The translations under genes were made by a program, and so were the position numbers. From NCBI RefSeq assembly GCF_030272615.1, contig NC_081415.1, positions 368,779,667-368,843,666 on the forward strand: a stretch of DNA of 64,000 nucleotides, written 5' to 3'. Under the pieces are notes generated by a model. That model searched no databases and had not been told where the DNA came from. It saw only the letters and a program-made list of their open reading frames with translations. Positions 57,988-64,000 of this stretch are shown here, one piece after another (the stretch's first letter is position 1; the number at the start of each line of letters is the position of its first letter). The stretch is from Cryptomeria japonica. Lineage: Eukaryota > Streptophyta > Pinopsida > Cupressales > Cupressaceae.

Positions 57988-58101
57988 TGTAGTGCCCCTC
58001 CTAGACTTGCATATGAATAGACCTAATTAGACTTATGGTTGATGCTTAGGTGATTATTTATGACTTTATTAATATCCAAGATGGTATCGATGATGCTAGT
58101 T

Positions 58102-58106
58102 ACCTT
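58102..58106. repeat. target site duplication of solo LTR, left copy
   Basis: acctt, repeated at 59337-59341. Confidence 0.88.
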
Positions 58107-59336
58107 TGTTAGACAATTCAAATAACCGGAAGACAACTGAAAGGTGGGGGGGGGGGGGGGGTGAATCAGTTGTCACAATTTACCAGAACCATTAGCAATT
58201 TAAACTTTAATACCAGAACCCAAAATATTAATACTGGAATAGCAGTTAAACCAATTAAGCATAAACAATAATCACAGAATAAATACCATCCACATGACAC
58301 CAAGATTTGTACGTGGAAAACCTGGTAAAGAGATAAACCACGGTGGGAAGCCTACCCATAGTCAGATAATACTTTTGTAGTAAGTATCTGAATTACAATT
58401 GAGGGGCCTGCACTTGCAAGAAGGCCAAAAGCCTAGAGTGCATTGCTCATCACAAAAGGAGCCTCACTAACTACATAGAAATCCATACTACAATTCAGAG
58501 AAGTGTTGAACTGCAAAAGATAGCATCTCATATGCTTGAGTACAGTTCCGGTTAAGCTCAATACCAGAGGACTAAATCCTCTTACATACACCCAATTTGA
58601 TCTCCAATGATCAACCAAATCCTCTGCCTGAATGATATTACATTATTATCACATTACATTCCTTGACCATGACCTCTAACATAACCATGATGATCTACAA
58701 TGAGATCATACATCTATATATACAAACCCTCGACCATAAACAATCAGGTCGGCCACCAGATAATAGACCAATTACATAATTAAAAACCATGTCGGCCTTA
58801 GACCAAAAAAATAATATCCAACACATAAGACATCCCAGAAATACATTGAGAGGTCCAATCCACACGTTACATTAAAATCGGTCCATAACCTAGATCAACA
58901 AGGACCCAATATAGGTCCACACGCTTTAGTAATGATCTCCATCCGCCAACTCTCGAACATGATCACCAACAACATCCTGAAACTCCACCAGAAGCTGCAC
59001 CAATATCACTTATGCAATTCATCAAAGATCTTCATCAAAATCTCTATCGGTGAAACCCTCGCCAGAACCAGAAGCCAAGTTTCTAGGCAAGCAGGATAGC
59101 ATCTGATCACCAAACCAAAACCAACTGACCAAATATGAGCATGAGTATCATGAATAAGCCAATTCCATCACCAAACTATACCAGAGCCTACTGGATCATG
59201 TCGGATCCAAATCAACCAAAAACCACTCAACCTACCGGGACCAGAAGGATGCCGGTAAAGCATCCAAACAGCTAGTGTTGGCATCAATGACAAAACATCA
59301 ATGCAACACATAATCAATTCCACCAAATGGCCAACA
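58107..59336 (-). mobile_element. solo copia LTR (A-related family)
   Basis: 1230 bp, TGTTAGAC to CCAACA on the plus strand, flanked by acctt on both sides. It contains a 16-G run (58146-58161) followed by tgaatcagttgtc, exactly as in the A1 and A2 LTRs, and a ggtgggaagcctaccca block also shared with them. No internal sequence is attached, so it arose by LTR-LTR recombination. Confidence 0.92.
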
Positions 59337-59341
59337 ACCTT
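59337..59341. repeat. target site duplication of solo LTR, right copy
   Basis: acctt matches 58102-58106. Confidence 0.88.
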
Positions 59342-61489
59342 AGGTGGATTTATGTTATTTATGACTGATGATGTGAGGCGTACTTTATGATATGTGGCAT
59401 TTGATGATTCTTGTAGATGTTAGTACATAGAATCACCTTGATGGATGGATTTAATGTAATCGTTGTTCATGTGGATTATATGACTTATGATGATGAGTTG
59501 ATGCTAACCCTATTTCATGATTATGATTCTATGTGATGGTTGATTGTGTGATTGTCTTCGTGAGTAGAGACGATGTCATATCACTCATTGCAAGCATGAT
59601 ATATCATCGTGATTATTTATCACTTGTCTGTTTAAAATGAAGTATATGTATTGTATATGTTGTGTTGGTCTTTGATGCAGGTTTGCAAGTACTAGACATC
59701 GACTCCACCTGGCTTCACAGGTATAAGTGTGTCTTTATCCCAATGGCAAGTTGTCAAAGATGACATAGTTTCCCTCACACACTCTAGGTCTAATATGTGT
59801 ACCTTGTCAATTGCGCCATGATGCAAGTTGTGGATAGAGTCTTGTGTTATGTTTGCCTCCTAGGTGTTAGATGATTAGAGTCTATGCTTGTTTATTTGAG
59901 TAATGTGATTATTGTCTAATTATTTGATTATGGATATTTATTTGATTATTTTAGGATGATGATTTCATTGTAAGATTTTAATTAAACCAATTAGGATTAA
60001 TTTAATTGGTTTATTAATTGATTTAATTATTGTTCAATTTTGAATTATTAACCATCTATTTAAATTTTTGATGATCTATTTATTTATTTAAATGGATTAT
60101 TCATGAGATTTAACTTATATTAATGGTTGAATTATTTATTTATTTATTGTTTAATGATTTATCTAATATTTAACTTATTATTTATTTATGTTGTTTTATT
60201 GATGAATGTTTTATTTATTTATTCTATTTATTGTTGTTTTGCTTTGTTTAATTTATTATTATTATTTTTTGGTTTTCATTTGTTGACTTTATTAAATTAT
60301 TTATTGATTTTTGTGATATGATTTTATATTTTAATATAGGGACCTATTTTTAATGCCTTATTTATTTAATTTATGTAATTGATCTTATTGGGTAAAGTAT
60401 TATTATTGAATGTGTTTATATAAATTTAATAGTTAGTAATTGCATTTGTAATATAAATTACCTACCCTTTTAATTGATTGGTTGGATGGAAAGGTACATA
60501 AATAAATATATATTTATTAAATACCTTCCTTGAACTATGCAAAGGTAGGTATAATATATAATGATTGGCCAACGTTTTGAATGATTTTCATACTTATTTT
60601 TGTTTTTTGGAATGGTTGTCAGGTGGTTCTTCTGACAGATTCTGGATTTGATTTTGAAATTCGATTGAAAATTTTTCTTGATGATTTGGGATTTCTTGTG
60701 GATTGCTCAGCTTCATATTTCTTCATCCTTTGGTTTGTGTTTGCAGGTTGGTGCGATTCTTCCTTTGAAGTTTTTTTTGTTATTTTCCAAAAAGATTGTT
60801 CTCTTTGTGCCTATGCAAATTGATTTTTGGTTATTGTGGAACTTGTTTTGGGGGATCTTGAATTTAGATGGAAGGTTTTAAATTGATATTGAAAGAAATT
60901 CAGGAAGGCAAGTACAAATTATTGTTATTTTCAGATTTTAGAGAATTGGATTGTCGGGATGCTTCCTATGTATTCTCTGTGAAATATATATTTTATTATT
61001 TCTAAGTTTTGATGATGATATTTACACTACTCTGGGTTTATGTCATTCCTAATTGAGTAACTTGAGTATTCCCTTTTTCACTTCAGTCAGGATCCTCATG
61101 TTTCAAGCTTCCTGAGTGCACTGCCCACTCTCTGTGACTTGCATTTTCTGAGAGAATACCATTAGGGAGTGTTTATGATAGTGTTTTGGTTCCCTTATTA
61201 TTTTTTATGCTTCTTTGATGTTGTCTTTGTGGGTTGGATATCTCCCCTTCATGATTTGTGCCTTTGAACTCAATTTGAGCTTTGTGAGAGAAGAGTTTGT
61301 TCACTATTCTCATTTTTAGTATATGTAATTTTGTAATATTGTTATTCTTCAGTGATTTTAGTATCTATAAAACCTTCTAAGTTGATCATGGGTGTCATTT
61401 TTGACCCCTTTGCTGATTTGGGCTAGTACCCTATCCAGTTGAGAAGTTTATACAACATTTTTGGCTCATTTCCCAAAACACTACCAAAA

Positions 61490-61790
61490 CAACCAAAAAT
61501 TCCACTAGATGTTCCAAGAATGCTATTCTTTATTCAAAGAATGGTATTCTATAACCCAAGGGCACTAGGCAATAAACCAGGAGCGTTGGCTAAGTGGCCC
61601 AGAGAGCTAAGTCTGGAACCTAGAGAGCTAGGTCATAAACTGTTAGAGTTGTCAAATGAACACAGAACGTTGGGGAAAGGACCCAAAGCACCATTTCACT
61701 TACCAAAAACTCCATTACATCTACCAGGGGTGCTACACTACATTCCAAGAGTGCTACTCTACATTTTGGGAGAGCTAGACTGCTCCAGGG
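61490..61790 (+). repeat. degenerate minisatellite of about 21 bp in the gypsy G LTR
   Basis: About 14 units like ttccaagagtgctactctac, each about 21 bp, including gagagctag and gagcgttgg variants. Confidence 0.7.
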
Positions 61791-63703
61791 GTCCTAAAAA
61801 GTCAGCTTTGAGCCCAGAATTGTGTCTTGTTGGGTTTCTATTTTCTCTAGAGGCTTTTGTAGATTGTGTTGACATTTTAAAAGTTTAATTTGATGTTTTT
61901 TTATCCATCATGTTGTTTCTTATGCTCTAGTAAGAGGATTAATGCCTTATCATTGAGGTGTTTCATATGCAATATGTTGCTCCGGCAAGAGGGAGAATGC
62001 CTCGATGTTGATAGAATAATTTTATGGCTCCAGTGGGATATGGTATGCCTCATTGTTGAGTATTTGATGTGATTTTAATATATTTTATGGTTTTTGTTCA
62101 TCATAGGCTTTTCCTTTATGATGATTTGGTGAAGGCTTCTTTCTATGAGTATGGTTTATGAGTTCTCTTTTCTCAGTTTGTTGTGACTGCTTTTATATCA
62201 TTCTAGGCCTTCATGATGATGCTTTATATTCTTTTATATGTGTTTCTACCCTATGGTTTTGGTCCATGGTAGGGAGAGTGGGCTCTTGCATGTGTGGACC
62301 AGGGTCTTGAGCATTAGACCTCTAGGAGGGGGTCTAGACTTGATGGAACCACATGAAGAGTTTATTTGTAATTGCAAGTGATAACCTTAATAATTGATTA
62401 GTGGGTTTGGGTATTTATAAATTCACTAAAAAAGATAATAATTGGTTTTGGCCCCACCTCATAGCCTTGGAAGCATGCGCGCTCGGGATGAGCTTGCGAA
62501 GACCGTTGGAGTGGTAAACCGATCTCCCTTGAATGGCTCCAAGGTTGAGATGGTTCCACATGTCTATCAGGGTGAGGCTTGGCCACTTGCATTGTGAGGA
62601 TAGCATTTGATGACACTCTTTCCCTACATGTGTCCATTATCCATATGCCTTGATTTGTTGTTGTGCCTCTGGAGGTTATTTGCTTTTATTTAGCCATGTG
62701 ATGTATTTGATGTTATATTTCCTATGTTGGAGTCTTATGGTGTCTTGTTGTGTCATTTGGTTGTTAGCTGTCAGCTTAGGTTTTGAGTGTGGGTTGGAAC
62801 CTTTGTCATCTCCTAGCACAAAGGGTTGGTTCCTATTTGGTTCCACATGGTCGGGTGGTTGATACCTTCTTCCATTGGCATATTCTTCTTGGATGTAGCG
62901 TGTGTGGGTTCTTAGATTCTTCATGTGATTATTCTTCGAAGCTAATTTCTATGTTCATGGAAATTGGATATTGTATTATGATGATTTGAGTATGTAAAGA
63001 AATTATGCATTCTATAATAAGTATCTATATGTAATTGTAAAAGACATTGTAATAGGACATGTAGTGTTTAAAAAAAGAGTTCCTTGATGTATCGAATGTT
63101 CATTATGTAATATGGGTTTATGAGAATTATGTGAAAGTGAAATGGAATAGTTATATGTATTTGAGTTGCATTTGTATGGGATGAAATTTTGTTACATCAT
63201 GCTTTAGAATGAATGATGGAAAGAATTGAATAGTTGTATTGATTCTTATTTGAGTAATTAGGAGATTATTGGGGTTAAATGGTTAAATGAATTATAAGAT
63301 GCTTTAATTAAAGATTATCATGTGAATGAATTATGCATATGTTAACGTTGTTCTAGATGCATGAAAAGTAAATTATTAGAGAATAATAGAATAAGATCTT
63401 CAACATAGATAAGTTTTATGTGAGAATGATGTTCAGTAGTGACGTTAAGATAACCTAGGGAATGGATGTGTTTGTAAGAATATATTTGGAAATATGTTGA
63501 TGTTTAGAAATAATTAATCCACTTGCATAGTATAGAATTATGGAGTTATACATGTTGTTGTATGTGCTCATGCAGTTAGTTAATGTTACATTGATGTATG
63601 TTAATGTTAGCATAGTATATTGGATATTTTAAAAAAAAAATTAATTCCATTTGTTAGTATATTTTAGATTATTTGTCTAGGGTATTTTGGCGGGCATTAC
63701 ATC

Positions 63704-63716
63704 TGGTATCAGAGCC
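63704..63716 (+). other. gypsy G primer binding site (tRNA-iMet)
   Basis: TGGTATCAGAGCC lies two bases after the LTR end (ttaca at 63701), an exact match to the initiator-Met tRNA 3'-end complement. Confidence 0.92.
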
Positions 63717-64000
63717 TGTGTTACAAATATTGGGATCTCTAGGTTAAGGTTGTTTCTCTTGGCCTTGTGTGGTGTTATATAGTACTCTCTTGACTTGATT
63801 TATTCCTTGAAAATTTGAGATGGAAAAATGTCATTGGTACTCAGTTCATCTTATATGATTATGCTATGTATTTCTCTCTAATCCCTCCTAGGAATCATAA
63901 TTGTGTGTAATATAATTATTCATTTCTTATGCATACCACCTAGATGAGCATGAAGTCTATATGAATCTATGCAATCTTGCTTGGTTGTAATCTATAGTGC
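63717..64000 (+). other. gypsy G leader, start of internal region
   Basis: Untranslated sequence after the primer site. No ORF or motif of note before the window ends. Confidence 0.6.

Larger units (their letters stand above)
57988..63701 (+). mobile_element. gypsy G 5' LTR (long LTR, with nested solo LTR)
   Basis: It starts TGTAGTGCCCCTCC at 57988 inside the gypsy F integrase gene and ends ggcgggcattaca at 63701, next to a tRNA-iMet primer site. Without the nested solo LTR and one duplication copy it is about 4.48 kb, long even for a chromovirus. The target duplication would be ggcgt (57983-57987), with its partner outside the window. No protein is encoded; the internal region starts at 63702. 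Confidence 0.85.

Noticed and set aside
61439-61888. Plus-strand frame of 149 codons in the gypsy G LTR
   Set aside because: Mostly the degenerate 21-bp repeat; the period is a multiple of three, which keeps a frame open by chance.

Overview
The window is a repeat-dense piece of a land-plant nuclear genome. Almost everything recognisable is retrotransposon: Ty1/copia and Ty3/gypsy elements with tRNA-iMet primer sites, Tat-type gypsy pol with a second RNase H, a chromoviral gypsy, a plant L1 LINE with a CCHC/DUF4283-type ORF1, and antisense plant-mobile-domain genes. No host single-copy gene, tRNA, rRNA or CRISPR array was recognised. The nesting depth, very long LTRs and AT-rich spacers fit a large genome such as a gymnosperm's, but the species cannot be fixed from sequence alone.

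Layout. At the left, minus-strand copia A1 (1-1648) sits inside the gag of plus-strand copia B (1649-6272). B in turn sits in an inverted copia LTR, H (6273-7021). Next is a 5'-truncated Tat gypsy, C (pol 7096-9319, antisense plant-mobile-domain gene about 10750-12760, 3' LTR from 21045). C is split by a complete copia, A2 (13458-20169, TSD gtgct). C's LTR also carries a small retrogene insertion (21530-22601, 11-bp TSD). A 3' copia fragment (about 23575-24707) is followed by the 3' part of a second Tat gypsy, E (24708-27354), again with antisense plant-mobile-domain sequence. E's LTR is interrupted by a complete but decayed Tat gypsy, D (27355-40045, TSD agaat).

From 40.1 to 41.9 kb is AT-rich unclassified sequence. 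A near-full-length L1 LINE lies on the minus strand (about 41885-48100). A pyrimidine-rich microsatellite follows, split by a solo copia LTR (48890-50348). The right end holds two copies of one long-LTR chromovirus family in opposite orientation: F (minus, 3' LTR 51381-57373 plus the integrase end) and G (plus, 5' LTR 57988-63701), with G inserted into F's integrase. F's LTR carries a second retrogene-like insertion (53091-55194), and G's LTR carries a solo copia LTR (58107-59336, TSD acctt).

How it works together: this is a stack of at least seven nested insertions. Most pol genes are dead, and their stops are mainly of the type made by C-to-T or G-to-A change. The least ordinary items are two retroposon insertions that share a 3' tail but carry coding sequence I cannot assign (one an open chimera of an L1 endonuclease start and a coiled-coil protein), the antisense plant-mobile-domain genes in two gypsies, a 12-bp hairpin with a UUCG loop in the LINE leader, and degenerate minisatellites of about 21-22 bp in several unrelated elements.
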